This document shows, in pieces, positions 8,894-16,921 of a stretch of DNA of 64,000 bases. Source of the DNA: JAHEEM01 sp036396795 (GTDB taxonomy: Bacteria > Pseudomonadota > Gammaproteobacteria > Steroidobacterales > Rariloculaceae); NCBI GenBank assembly GCA_036396795.1, contig DASWKF010000134.1, positions 1 through 64,000 of the forward strand. Direction: 5' to 3'. Numbering within the stretch: the first letter of the stretch is position 1; the number at the start of each line of letters is the position of its first letter. Under the pieces are notes generated by a model. That model was not told where the DNA came from. It ran no database searches and saw only the letters and a list, made by a program, of their open reading frames with translations. The position numbers were made by a program, and so were the translations under genes.

Positions 8894-10438
8894 TCACGGG
8901 ACGGCTCCAATGGAGATCACGTCCTGTTGAGCCGTGAGGTAGTGCAGCGCGTAGGCAAGCTCGCCGGGCGTCTCCGCGTGCACGGTGTAAAGCGGCTCCC
9001 CCGCGGCGACGTCCTGGCCGAGACGAACAGCGAGCTGGATGCCTGCAGCTGATGCGGCCGGCGCTCCAGCAAGCTTCGCCACTCGGGCCAGACGCCGATT
9101 GTCGATGCGCGCGACTTGGCCGTCGCGCGGGGACCGAATGAAGTGGCGATGCTTCGCCGAGGGCGGCTCACGCAGACCGCCCTGGGCGCGACAGATGGCC
9201 TCGAATTTGCGCCACGCCTGGCCCGAGTCGACGATCTCGATCGCCTTCGCCTGGCCTTGGCCGCGCGCGCATACGCCGGCGATTTCTAGGAGGCGCCCGG
9301 CGAGCAGCGTGGCGCGATCGCGAAGGTCCGGCGGCGCGGCTCCATCACACTGCAATACGGCCAGCACGTCGCGCGCCTCGAGCGCGGGCCCGATACCGCG
9401 TCCCACGGGCTCATGCCCATCCGTGACCTCGACCGCAACCTCGAGCCCGAGCCGCGCCCCGACCGTGCGAAGCTGAGTGCCGAGCGCATCGGCCGCATCG
9501 CGGCTGCGGACTTTCGCGGTCTCGCCGACAGGCATATCGATGACAACGTGCGTCGCGCCCGCGGCAAGCTTTTTCGAGAGGACCGACGCGATGAGCTGCG
9601 CATCGCTGTCGACGTCGAGAGCGCGCTCGACGCGAATGAGCACGTCGTCGGCCGGGCTCAGATCCACGGCGCCGCCCCAAACGATGCAGCCGCCTTCTTG
9701 CTCGACGACGCGGCGCATCGCCGCGAGTTCCAAAGCGACGGGCGCGAGCGTCTCCATCGTGTCCGCGGTCCCCGCCGGCGACGTGATTGCCCGCGACGAT
9801 GTCTTGGGGATGACGACACCGCACGCGGCGGCGATGGCGACGACGATTGGCGTCGTCCGATTCCCCGGCAAGCCGCCGACGCAGTGCTTGTCCATGACAC
9901 GCGGGTAGTTCCACCTCAGACGCTCACCCGCCTCGACCATGGCCTGAGTCAGGCTCACGATCTCGTCGAGGTCTAAGCGCACGAGCGTGCAGGCCGAGAT
10001 GAAGGCGCTGAGCTGCACGTCGGTATATCGATTCACGGCGATGTCTTTGACGATACCCTGAAACTGCTCGGGACCGAGCCGCTGCCCATAGAGTTTCGCG
10101 CGAACGTCGCGGAACGATTCGATGGGCTCCGGGTGCGAGATCATTGCGAGTTCACCCTCGTGGGCTTCGAGCCGCCGCCATGCGATCTCGGAAACGCCAA
10201 TGTCGCCGTCCTTGACGAGATCGCCCGCGACGACGTTCAGCGTCGCGACGATCCCGGCGCTCGATGTCGCGACGCGGACACGCGATTGCGACGCAAAACC
10301 TTCGGAACGGCAGACTGCGCAGTCGGAGCGCATATAGACGACGGGCTCTTGGTACGTATCGATGCCCAGGCGACGAACGCGCAGCACGTGCGGCGCACCT
10401 GCAACCGCTGATGAAGAGGCTTTGACCGTGGGGCTCAT
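8894..10438 (-). CDS. deoA: Thymidine phosphorylase / AMP phosphorylase family
   Basis: The 514-residue enzyme belongs to the long archaeal-type thymidine/AMP phosphorylase group (about 500 residues, with an extra N-terminal domain of about 85 residues). The phosphate and base-binding core reads MDKHCVGGLPGNRTTPIVVA, then PKTSSRAITSPAGTADTMET, which includes the conserved SRA-SPAGTADTME signature. Members cleave either (deoxy)nucleosides or NMPs, giving pentose-1-phosphate or ribose-1,5-bisphosphate; sequence alone does not settle which. The ATG at 10438 gives an ATGA overlap with the upstream gene. It lies beside a PRPP synthetase and a beta-CASP hydrolase, which fits nucleotide salvage. Confidence 0.88.
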   Translation of the reverse strand: MSPTVKASSSAVAGAPHVLRVRRLGIDTYQEPVVYMRSDCAVCRSEGFASQSRVRVATSSAGIVATLNVVAGDLVKDGDIGVSEIAWRRLEAHEGELAMISHPEPIESFRDVRAKLYGQRLGPEQFQGIVKDIAVNRYTDVQLSAFISACTLVRLDLDEIVSLTQAMVEAGERLRWNYPRVMDKHCVGGLPGNRTTPIVVAIAAACGVVIPKTSSRAITSPAGTADTMETLAPVALELAAMRRVVEQEGGCIVWGGAVDLSPADDVLIRVERALDVDSDAQLIASVLSKKLAAGATHVVIDMPVGETAKVRSRDAADALGTQLRTVGARLGLEVAVEVTDGHEPVGRGIGPALEARDVLAVLQCDGAAPPDLRDRATLLAGRLLEIAGVCARGQGQAKAIEIVDSGQAWRKFEAICRAQGGLREPPSAKHRHFIRSPRDGQVARIDNRRLARVAKLAGAPAASAAGIQLAVRLGQDVAAGEPLYTVHAETPGELAYALHYLTAQQDVISIGAVP

Positions 10439-11823
10439 TGCGCCCAAGCCCTGTCGAGCACGACCGTCTCGCCATCTTTCGGGATCTCGCTCTTCCAGCC
10501 GAGCCCCTCCCGCAAGTGCCCTTGCAGGGCACTCGAAGCTTTAGGCTCGCCGTGGGTGATGAAGACGTACGACGGCGCCCGACCCAAAGGCGCAAGCCAC
10601 TCTATGAGCTCTTGATAGTCGGCGTGCGCCGAGAGACCGGAGATTTGCTCGATCTGTGCGCGAATGAGGACCTGCTCGCCGTGAATCTTGATGTGTCCAG
10701 CGCCCTGCAACAGCGCCTCACCGCGCGTCCCCGCTGCTTGATAGCCGGCAAAGAGAACGGTATTGCGTGGGTCTCCGCCAAAGGCCTTCAGGTGATGCAG
10801 AATCCGGCCGCCCGTCGCCATGCCGCTCGCCGAGATAATGATCATCGGGCCGCGCCGATGGTTGAGGGCCTTTGAGTCCTCGGCGCTGTTGACGTAAGTG
10901 GCGACATCGCACATCGACCGACACTGCTCGGGAGTGAGCCGGTGCTCGTCCTGATGGGCGCAAAAGATCTCGGTGGCATTGATCGCCATGGGGCTATTCA
11001 GATAGACAGGCACGCCGCGCGGGATTCGCCCGGCTGCGCGCAGTCGGTCCAATAGGTGCAGCAGCGTCTGCGCGCGCCCCACGGCAAAGGATGGAATTAA
11101 GATCACACCGCTGCGATCAATGGTGGCCTTAATGATCTCAGCGAGGCGATCCGCCGGATGGGTTACCGGATGCCGGCGGTCGCCGTACGTCGACTCGACG
11201 ATGAGATAGTCGGCCTGCTCGAGCGGACGCGGCGCCTGCATCACGGGATCGGTTTGCCGGCCGACATCGCCGCTGAAGACGATGCGGTCGCCTCCGACGC
11301 CGATCTCGACGCTGGATGCGCCCAGAATGTGGCCGACGGAGCGAAAGCGAACGGTCGCTTCCCCGCCCACCGGCACGGTTTGATCGAAGTCGACCGGCTT
11401 CAACACGCCTAAGCTTCGCTCGGCGTCCGCGTGCGTATAAAGGGGCAGCGCAGGATGATGCTTCGAGAACCCCTTGCGATTCGCGAACTCCGCGTCCTCT
11501 TCCTGTAAATGACCCGAATCGGGCAGGAGAATCCCACACAACGCGCGAGTCCCGCGCGTGCAGCAGACCGGTCCCTTGAATCCGCGTTTTTCGAGCAGCG
11601 GAAGATAGCCGCTGTGGTCCAAATGAGCGTGCGTCAACACAACGGCCGCGAGCCGCGAGACATCGACCGGAAGTGTTCGCCAGTTGCGCTCGCGTAGCCG
11701 CTTCAGTCCTTGAAACAGCCCACAATCGACCAGTATTTGCGTGCCGTCAGCTTCCACCAGGTACTTTGATCCCGTGACCGTTCCAGCGGCCCCAAGAAAC
11801 GTAATTCGGACCCCATTTCCCAT
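10435..11823 (-). CDS. Metallo-beta-lactamase/beta-CASP RNA-processing family hydrolase
   Basis: The protein has 462 residues. The N-terminal metallo-beta-lactamase fold starts VRITFLGAAGTVTGSKYLV and has the dinuclear zinc motif THAHLDH at 64-70. A beta-CASP insertion follows, then a C-terminal RMMBL-like segment with SGLSAHADYQEL and FITHGEPKA. This matches the bacterial YsiA/CPSF-like RNase family (RNA metallohydrolase). The substrate is unproven, but RNA is the family norm. It is translationally coupled to the phosphorylase downstream (ATGA) and lies 6 bp after the methyltransferase-like gene. Confidence 0.88.
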   Translation of the reverse strand: MGNGVRITFLGAAGTVTGSKYLVEADGTQILVDCGLFQGLKRLRERNWRTLPVDVSRLAAVVLTHAHLDHSGYLPLLEKRGFKGPVCCTRGTRALCGILLPDSGHLQEEDAEFANRKGFSKHHPALPLYTHADAERSLGVLKPVDFDQTVPVGGEATVRFRSVGHILGASSVEIGVGGDRIVFSGDVGRQTDPVMQAPRPLEQADYLIVESTYGDRRHPVTHPADRLAEIIKATIDRSGVILIPSFAVGRAQTLLHLLDRLRAAGRIPRGVPVYLNSPMAINATEIFCAHQDEHRLTPEQCRSMCDVATYVNSAEDSKALNHRRGPMIIISASGMATGGRILHHLKAFGGDPRNTVLFAGYQAAGTRGEALLQGAGHIKIHGEQVLIRAQIEQISGLSAHADYQELIEWLAPLGRAPSYVFITHGEPKASSALQGHLREGLGWKSEIPKDGETVVLDRAWAQ

Positions 11824-11829
11824 GACCCA

Positions 11830-12486
11830 CTAACGCGCACGCTGTGCCGCTGCGGATCCCCAGAACCTCGGGATGAAGGCCGGCGTGCTCGCCGCGTAGA
11901 CGCGATAACGCTCTCCGAATTCCGTTTCCATGAGGGCTTCTTCATTGCGGGCCAAGCGCACATACACGTACAGCAAAATCGGAAACATCACGAGCGTGAG
12001 CAAAGTCGGCCACTGCAGCAGAAAGCCGAACATGATCACGATGAAGGCCGCATACTGCGGGTGCCGAACGCGCGCGTAGATACCATCGGTCGCAAGCTCA
12101 GGTTTGAGCTGCGCCGCATGCAGCACACGCCACGCAGCCGCGAGCATGATGATTCCACCGAAGATCAGCACGTTGCTCAAAATATGCAGTGGATCGAAAT
12201 GCGGGTTCATCTCCCATCCGAGCAAGGTATGCCACAGATGCCCGCTGTCGTGGCTGAAGATGTCCGTCTGCGGAAACCGCCGTTGCAGCCATCCCGATAG
12301 CAGGTAGATGGTCAGCGGAAAGCCGTACATCTCAGTGAACATAGCTACGATAAAGGCCGAGTATGCGCCGAGACTCCGCCAATCAGTCCTAGTCTTCGGC
12401 TTCGTGAAGCTGAAGGCGAAAAAGATGAAGACTGCCGAGTTGATGATCACGAGCGACCACAAGCCGTACCCGTCGTTGCTCTGCAT
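11830..12486 (-). CDS. Isoprenylcysteine carboxyl methyltransferase (ICMT/PEMT-like) membrane protein
   Basis: This is a 218-residue membrane protein with about five helices. The C-terminal signature GIYARVRHPQYAAFI, followed by a hydrophobic stretch and NEEALMETEFGERYRVY, is the SAM-binding region of ICMT/PEMT-type membrane methyltransferases. The N-terminal half has additional TM helices and the polar HDSGHLWHTLLGW loop. Proteins of this kind occur often beside heavy-metal ATPases, but their substrate is unknown. It overlaps the upstream DUF2933 gene by one base. Confidence 0.82.
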   Translation of the reverse strand: MQSNDGYGLWSLVIINSAVFIFFAFSFTKPKTRTDWRSLGAYSAFIVAMFTEMYGFPLTIYLLSGWLQRRFPQTDIFSHDSGHLWHTLLGWEMNPHFDPLHILSNVLIFGGIIMLAAAWRVLHAAQLKPELATDGIYARVRHPQYAAFIVIMFGFLLQWPTLLTLVMFPILLYVYVRLARNEEALMETEFGERYRVYAASTPAFIPRFWGSAAAQRAR

Positions 12487-12719
12487 CAGCCGCTATCCTT
12501 GTGCTCGTGGTCGTGCCGCTTACCGTCTCCGCCACCGTGGCCGTGCCCACGGTGCATGAACACATGCAGCAACGGGCAGGCCAAGAGAATCAGCCACGGC
12601 AGCGCGGCAATCACGTGCGCCTGATGCTCCGACAAAAGCAGATAGCCGGCGCCCCCCATCAGCAGAATGGCCGCCCAGCCGCTCGGCGTCGTCCAGAAAC
12701 GCGATTTCGGCTCGTTCAC
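12486..12719 (-). CDS. DUF2933 domain small membrane protein
   Basis: The 77-residue protein starts at a GTG that overlaps the stop of the Met-rich gene (GTGA). It reads NEPKSRFWTTPSGWAAILL, then two TM segments and a His-rich tail HRGHGHGGGDGKRHDHEH, consistent with DUF2933. The tail has at least seven His and could bind copper or another metal in the cytoplasm or periplasm. Members of this family sit in copper and mercury resistance loci. A longer open frame to 13190 exists, but it covers the Met-rich gene and is not credible. Confidence 0.78.
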   Translation of the reverse strand: MNEPKSRFWTTPSGWAAILLMGGAGYLLLSEHQAHVIAALPWLILLACPLLHVFMHRGHGHGGGDGKRHDHEHKDSG

Positions 12720-13168
12720 TGTGGATGATGCTCCTCGTGGCTTTCGCCCTCGGGAGCGTCGGTCGCTTGCCCTTGCATCATCAGCTCCATCATCTGCTGC
12801 ATCATGCCCATGCGCTGCCCCATCATTCGTTGCTGCATTTGCATTTGGTTCATCCGGCACTCGGTATCGGCCTGCTGACACTCGCGCATCTGCCCCTGCG
12901 CCATGGGATCGCGCATCATCTGGCCCATCGTCATCATGCCCTCGTGCATACTTTGCATGTGCTCCTGCATCAGGCGTTGCCGCTCCTCGGGATCCTCTGT
13001 AGCGTGAATGCGGACCATCTGTTCCTGCATGGCCTGCATTTTTGTCTGCATCTGCGCCATCCTCTGCGTCGTCTGCACATCTCCAGGACCGCTCGCCTCG
13101 GGCGACTGCGCCTGCAAAGTCGTTGAGAACAGCGGCAAGGCGGCTACCAACAGCAATAGCTTCTTCAT
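12716..13168 (-). CDS. Exported methionine-rich protein, putative periplasmic Cu(I) binder
   Basis: The protein has 150 residues with a clear signal peptide (MKKLLLLVAALPLFSTTLQA, cleavage after AQA). The mature part contains 27 further methionines, arranged as MQxKMQAMQEQM and MMGQRMGMMQQMMELMM patterns, plus a Cys pair (RECQQADTECR) and a His-rich end (EEHHPQ). It is predicted mostly helical. Met-rich motifs of this kind bind Cu(I), as in CusF, CopC and PcoE-type proteins; this is inference from composition and context. It lies 39 bp downstream of the Cu+ ATPase gene and overlaps the DUF2933 gene. Confidence 0.8.
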   Translation of the reverse strand: MKKLLLLVAALPLFSTTLQAQSPEASGPGDVQTTQRMAQMQTKMQAMQEQMVRIHATEDPEERQRLMQEHMQSMHEGMMTMGQMMRDPMAQGQMRECQQADTECRMNQMQMQQRMMGQRMGMMQQMMELMMQGQATDAPEGESHEEHHPQ

Positions 13169-13207
13169 CGTCTTTCCTCCTTTGCTCCAAAGAAAATCAC
13201 TGATCGC

Positions 13208-15562
13208 TCACTTCGCCCCCGTTAGATTGGCGCGCTTAAGCAGCAGCGAGTTGCCGATCACCGACAGTGAGCTCACGGTCATGGCGACTACTCCGATCAT
13301 CGGATGCAAGAGACCGGCTGCGGCGATCGGTATCGCGGCCACGTTATAGAACCACGCCCAGAACAAGTTCTGAACGATCTTTCTGAAGGTCGCTTTCGAC
13401 AGCCGGATCGCTTCGACCACCTTGGTCAGCTCACCTTTGACGAGGGTCACGTCGGCGGCCTCGATCGCGACATCGGCACCCGCGCCGATGGCAATGCCGA
13501 CGTTCGCCTGCTTGAGCGCGGGCGCATCATTGATGCCGTCGCCGACCATCGCGACCTTCTCGCCGTGCTCGGTCTGCAGCCGCCGAATGGCATCGACCTT
13601 CCCTTCGGGCAAGACGCCGGCCAGCACCTCATCGATCCCGACCTGCGCCGCTACGTGCTTGGCGGTGCGCTCGTTGTCGCCCGTGATCATCACGGTATGA
13701 ATCCCCATCGCATGGATCGCGGCGATGGCAGCCTTGGAGTCACCCTTCACGGTATCCGCCACGGCGACCAGGCCGGCGGCGCGGCCGTCGATCGCGACGA
13801 GCATCGCGGTCTTGCCCTCGGTCTCGAGGCGAGTCAGGTGGGCGTCGAGGTCCCCGAGCGCGATCCCGGCTTCGTCGAGCAAGCGACGGCTGCCGACCCG
13901 AACGAAGGCATCCCCAACGCGTCCCTCGACCCCGCGAGCCGTGACGGCCTTGAAGTCGCGGACTACCGGAATCTCCAGACGCTTGTCGCGCGCGCCCGCC
14001 ACGATCGCCCCGCCGAGCGGGTGCTCAGAGCCGGCCTCGACCGAGGCAGCGGCGCTTAGCACTTCGTCTTCGGAGAAGCCCTCCGTCGCCGCGACATCGG
14101 TCAGCGCCGGCTTGCCCGCGGTGATCGTGCCGGTCTTATCGAGCACGATCACCTTGATGTCCTTAAGCGTCTGAATCGCCTCGCCCGAACGAATCAAGAC
14201 ACCGCGTTCGGCGCCGAGACCCGAGCCCACCATGATCGCCGTCGGCGTTGCGAGGCCTAAAGCACACGGACACGCGATGACGAGCACGGCCACCGCCGAG
14301 AGAATGCCGACCATCAACGGTGTGAGCTGCGGGTCGACCCAGGGCAGCAAGGTCGCACCCCAAACGAGAATCGGCTGCAGCGCGTCGGAAAACGACAACC
14401 ATAGAATCAAGCTTGCAAGGCTGATCAGTAGCACGGCCGGCACGAACTTGGCGGTGAGCCGATCGGCGAACTCCTGAATCGGCACCTTGGATCCCTGTGC
14501 CTGCTCTACCAGACGGATGACTTGCGAGAGGAACGTGTCTGCGCCGACACGCGTCGCGCGAACGGTGAGCAGGCCCTCCTTATTGATCGTTGCGCCAATC
14601 ACGGTGGCGCCCACCACCTTCTCGACAGGCACGGATTCTCCGGTAGCGAGGGATTCATCAACGTGGCTCGTCCCATCGACGATCTCCCCATCCGTCGGGA
14701 TCTTGGCGCCTGGGCGCACGACCATCAGGTCGCCGACTTCGAGGTCGGCGACCGGCACGTCGACTTCCTGACCGTCACGCAGTACGGACGCGGTTTTCGC
14801 GCCGAGCGTCAAGAGCTTGCGAATCGCTTGCGAGGCCCTTCCCTTCGCCCGGGTCTCGAGATAACGGCCGAGCATATGAAACGTCATGATCGTCGCCGCC
14901 ATCTCGATGAACGACGTCATCGGATATACAAAGCCGACCAAGCCGATCAGGTACGGCGGCGCACTCCCCATGCTGATGAGCACGTCCATATTGGCCGTAC
15001 GATTCGTGAGCGAACGTATCGCCGAGCGGTGCGTTGCCCAGCCGCCGTATAGAAAGACCACCGGAAACGCCAGCAACGCAATGATCGCGAGATATCCCGG
15101 AACGGGCTGCCAGAGCATGTGCACCGTCATCAGCGCCATGATCGCTGACGCCGGTACGGCCGCGATCCACAGACGCCGCCCTGCGACGGCAAGATAGCGC
15201 GCTTCGACGTCTTCGGGCGCGCGAGGGTCGGCTAAACGCTTCCGTTGCTCCCTGGAGGCGACACCGGCGGCGGACCGGGCGATAGTCGGTTCGGTCGGCG
15301 GGGACTGCCACGCGACCTCATAACCCGCACGCTCGATCGCGGTTCGCACTTGCTCGACGCTAGTCAGCACAGCATCGAGCGTCACAATGACTTTGTGACC
15401 TGCGATGTTGGTCTGCACGGCGTGGACACCGTCGAGACGCTTGATCGACGTCGCAACGATTCCGGCACAGTGATCGCTGCCCATGCCGGGCACGACGAAC
15501 TCGGCAACCTCGTCGCCGGACGCATGTGAGCCTTTAATGTCGACAGATCGCACTACATTCAT
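13208..15562 (-). CDS. copA: Copper-translocating P1B-type ATPase
   Basis: The 784-residue ATPase exports Cu+ from the cytoplasm. One N-terminal HMA-like domain covers about residues 15-80, but its metal motif reads GMGSDHCAG, with one Cys instead of CxxC. Other features are TM helices, the phosphatase loop TGES, the TM6 metal site ACPCALGLATPTA, the phosphorylation site DKTGTIT, the HP motif (EHPLGGA), GDGINDAPALK, and late helices with YN and MxxSSL residues that mark Cu+ specificity. The start at MNVVRSVDIKG leaves 16 bp after the upstream gene; the frame extends to 15622 but would overlap it. Second gene of the operon. Confidence 0.95.
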   Translation of the reverse strand: MNVVRSVDIKGSHASGDEVAEFVVPGMGSDHCAGIVATSIKRLDGVHAVQTNIAGHKVIVTLDAVLTSVEQVRTAIERAGYEVAWQSPPTEPTIARSAAGVASREQRKRLADPRAPEDVEARYLAVAGRRLWIAAVPASAIMALMTVHMLWQPVPGYLAIIALLAFPVVFLYGGWATHRSAIRSLTNRTANMDVLISMGSAPPYLIGLVGFVYPMTSFIEMAATIMTFHMLGRYLETRAKGRASQAIRKLLTLGAKTASVLRDGQEVDVPVADLEVGDLMVVRPGAKIPTDGEIVDGTSHVDESLATGESVPVEKVVGATVIGATINKEGLLTVRATRVGADTFLSQVIRLVEQAQGSKVPIQEFADRLTAKFVPAVLLISLASLILWLSFSDALQPILVWGATLLPWVDPQLTPLMVGILSAVAVLVIACPCALGLATPTAIMVGSGLGAERGVLIRSGEAIQTLKDIKVIVLDKTGTITAGKPALTDVAATEGFSEDEVLSAAASVEAGSEHPLGGAIVAGARDKRLEIPVVRDFKAVTARGVEGRVGDAFVRVGSRRLLDEAGIALGDLDAHLTRLETEGKTAMLVAIDGRAAGLVAVADTVKGDSKAAIAAIHAMGIHTVMITGDNERTAKHVAAQVGIDEVLAGVLPEGKVDAIRRLQTEHGEKVAMVGDGINDAPALKQANVGIAIGAGADVAIEAADVTLVKGELTKVVEAIRLSKATFRKIVQNLFWAWFYNVAAIPIAAAGLLHPMIGVVAMTVSSLSVIGNSLLLKRANLTGAK

Positions 15563-15578
15563 CGTGAATTCTCGACTA

Positions 15579-15815
15579 CTACGGACGTTTCTGCATTCGC
15601 TCCGCCAACAATACCCAGGCAATCACGAGCGGGCAGGCAACGAGAAAGGCGACCGCAAGTGCGGTCCAGAAGGTGACGCCAATTAACCAGAGCAACGCCG
15701 TCGCCGCCATCACGCCGATGCTCGGGCAGATCCAAAGAAGGCGATCGCCCAGCGTAGTTATCGTGCCTCCTTGGTCCGAGTGCGTTTGTTTCGAAGAAGG
15801 CGAGAACGCAGCCAT
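15579..15815 (-). CDS. Small two-TM membrane protein heading the copper operon
   Basis: The 78-residue protein has a polar N-terminus of about 25 residues (one His), two hydrophobic segments around residues 27-45 and 47-68, and a basic C-terminus (ERMQKRP). I do not recognise a named family. A purine-rich GAGGGG lies about 11 bases before the ATG. It is the first gene after the MerR-type promoter at 15905-15936, giving a leader of roughly 80 bases. Its place next to the Cu+ ATPase suggests a small accessory or regulatory subunit, but this is inference. Confidence 0.65.
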   Translation of the reverse strand: MAAFSPSSKQTHSDQGGTITTLGDRLLWICPSIGVMAATALLWLIGVTFWTALAVAFLVACPLVIAWVLLAERMQKRP

Positions 15816-15872
15816 GACATACTTAACCCCTCGTCAGTATTCCCGACTGTAGCGGACCGGCAGGGTGTTGCT

Positions 15873-15890
15873 CATACGGAGTTGTACGTA
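15873..15890 (-). promoter_or_regulatory. Conserved downstream box of the MerR-type promoter (copper operon)
   Basis: On the minus strand this reads TACGTACAACTCCGTATG. A near-identical 18-mer follows the promoters of glgC (25074-25091) and merR2 (26090-26107). It begins 46 bases from the start of the -35 box, near the expected transcription start. Its reverse complement ends in TTGTACGTA, close to the right half of the operator, so it may be an extra half-site or a conserved leader element. Confidence 0.45.
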
Positions 15891-15904
15891 GCCATTTCGA
15901 CCTC

Positions 15905-15936
15905 ACGATACAACCCGTACGTGACATACAGGTCGA
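15905..15936 (-). promoter_or_regulatory. MerR-type promoter/operator of the copper-glgP operon
   Basis: The minus strand has a -35 TCGACC (15936-15931), a 20-bp spacer TGTATGTCACGTACGGGTTG and a -10 TATCGT (15910-15905). Over-long 19-20 bp spacers are the hallmark of MerR-activated promoters. The spacer contains a dyad ACCTG...CGGGT. It matches three other sites in the window (21 of 30 bases against the glgC copy). It lies immediately after the merR1 stop and drives the gene at 15815. Confidence 0.7.
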
Positions 15937-15939
15937 CGA

Positions 15940-16362
15940 TCAGCGCCCCTCGTCGAGCGCAATGGCATCGATGAGCCGGCACAGGCTCTCGTGGTCTGGC
16001 GGTTGATCGGGGACTGTCTCCCAAGTCTCCACGGCCTCGCGGATTCTTTGCTGGAGCCGCTGAGCATCCGCCAACCGCTCTTCGTTCTCGGTCGCACGCC
16101 GTCGCACTAGGCGTCTCACTTGTTGGCAGGGCGACGCACCGCGGTCCGCGTCGCCGAGGATCATCTGGATGTCGGTCAGGGTGAACCCAACGCGCTTGGC
16201 ACGACAAATGAACTGCAGCCGATACAGATCTGATGCCGCGAATTCTCGATAGCCGTTGCCTGCGTTGCGTTGGGGATGTAATAGACCGCGTTGCGTGTAG
16301 TAACGCACTACGTGGGACGGGACGCCTGCCCGCTTGGCAAGATCATGCACATTCATTGTCAT
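15940..16362 (-). CDS. MerR family metal-responsive regulator (merR1)
   Basis: The 140-residue protein has an N-terminal winged helix (VHDLAKRAGVPSHVVRYYTQ, then GLLHPQRNAGNGYREF), a second HTH (RAKRVGFTLTDIQMIL) and a dimerisation coiled coil (about 85-115). The C-terminal region has Cys residues in GASPCQQVRR and HESLCRLI, possible metal ligands. The spacing is unlike the CxxxxxxxxC loop of CueR. It is paralogous to merR2 (25599-26036). Operators with the same pattern precede its own gene and the copper operon directly downstream. The start was chosen at MTMNVHD; the frame runs to 16419. Inducer: probably Cu(I), not proven. Confidence 0.85.
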   Translation of the reverse strand: MTMNVHDLAKRAGVPSHVVRYYTQRGLLHPQRNAGNGYREFAASDLYRLQFICRAKRVGFTLTDIQMILGDADRGASPCQQVRRLVRRRATENEERLADAQRLQQRIREAVETWETVPDQPPDHESLCRLIDAIALDEGR

Positions 16363-16396
16363 TTTCTCGTTCTTCGGCCCCCCATGAACATCTTCA

Positions 16397-16428
16397 ACCT
16401 TACAAGCTATACGCAGCACTCAAGTCAA
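16397..16428 (-). promoter_or_regulatory. MerR-type promoter/operator of merR1
   Basis: Minus strand: -35 TTGACT (16428-16423), 20-bp spacer TGAGTGCTGCGTATAGCTTG, -10 TAAGGT (16402-16397). It is nearly the same as the glgC copy, sharing TTGACTTGA and CGTATAGCTTGTA. It drives merR1 about 30 bases downstream and overlaps the 3' end of the damaged copD. Autoregulation by a MerR protein is normal for the family. Confidence 0.65.
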
Positions 16429-16895
16429 CCTTGCTCGACCGACCGACCAAAAGGCGATCTCAGTGCGTAGGCGAGAACAGCGCAGTCATGACCGCAGTGA
16501 CCGTCAAGACGGCCGCGATGAGGACCCATTCCGCTGCCAGCCAGCGCCGCCGCGGCGCCGAATCGACTCGGCTTGAGCCACACGAGCACTACCATCGCAA
16601 GACCGAGCACACGAACGGCTGTCGCTGTGCCCAAATCGGAGGCGAGCAGCAGCGCCTGGATCGAGCTGTCGAAGACTCCGACGAGCTCACCCGTGAGCCG
16701 AGCGGGCTCGAGAACCTGGTAGGCCATCGTAAGCAACAGTCCCGCTATGGCCACGCGCGCCCCAAGACGCTGGATAGCCCCCATCGAACTCGGCAAGTCA
16801 TCGCCGAACAACCAGAGAAACAGCGGTACGCCCGCCGCCTGCAACGCGGCGACGAAGCCAAGCGCACGCACGCTGATCGCGATGAAGTCGACCAT
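16425..16895 (-). pseudogene. copD: CopD family copper resistance membrane protein, internally deleted and frameshifted
   Basis: The open frame gives 156 residues: four hydrophobic segments typical of the CopD N-terminus (VDFIAISVRALGFVAALQAA) up to VRVLGLAMVVLVWLKPSRFG. After about residue 118 it becomes polar and un-CopD-like. In another minus frame the DNA continues as WLAAEWVLIAAVLTVTAVMT and stops at 16460, which looks like the usual last CopD helix. CopD normally has about 300 residues and eight helices, so the middle is missing as well. It follows copC with a 26-bp gap in the order copA-copB-copC-copD. Copper import into the cytoplasm is the family role; function here is doubtful. Confidence 0.6.
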
Positions 16896-16921
16896 CGCCG
16901 GCTACAACCGCCACGATGCTC

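Noticed and set aside
12720..13190. Extended 234-codon version of the DUF2933 gene
   Set aside because: The extra N-terminus runs out of frame through the Met-rich gene. The GTG at 12719 with a GTGA overlap is the natural start.
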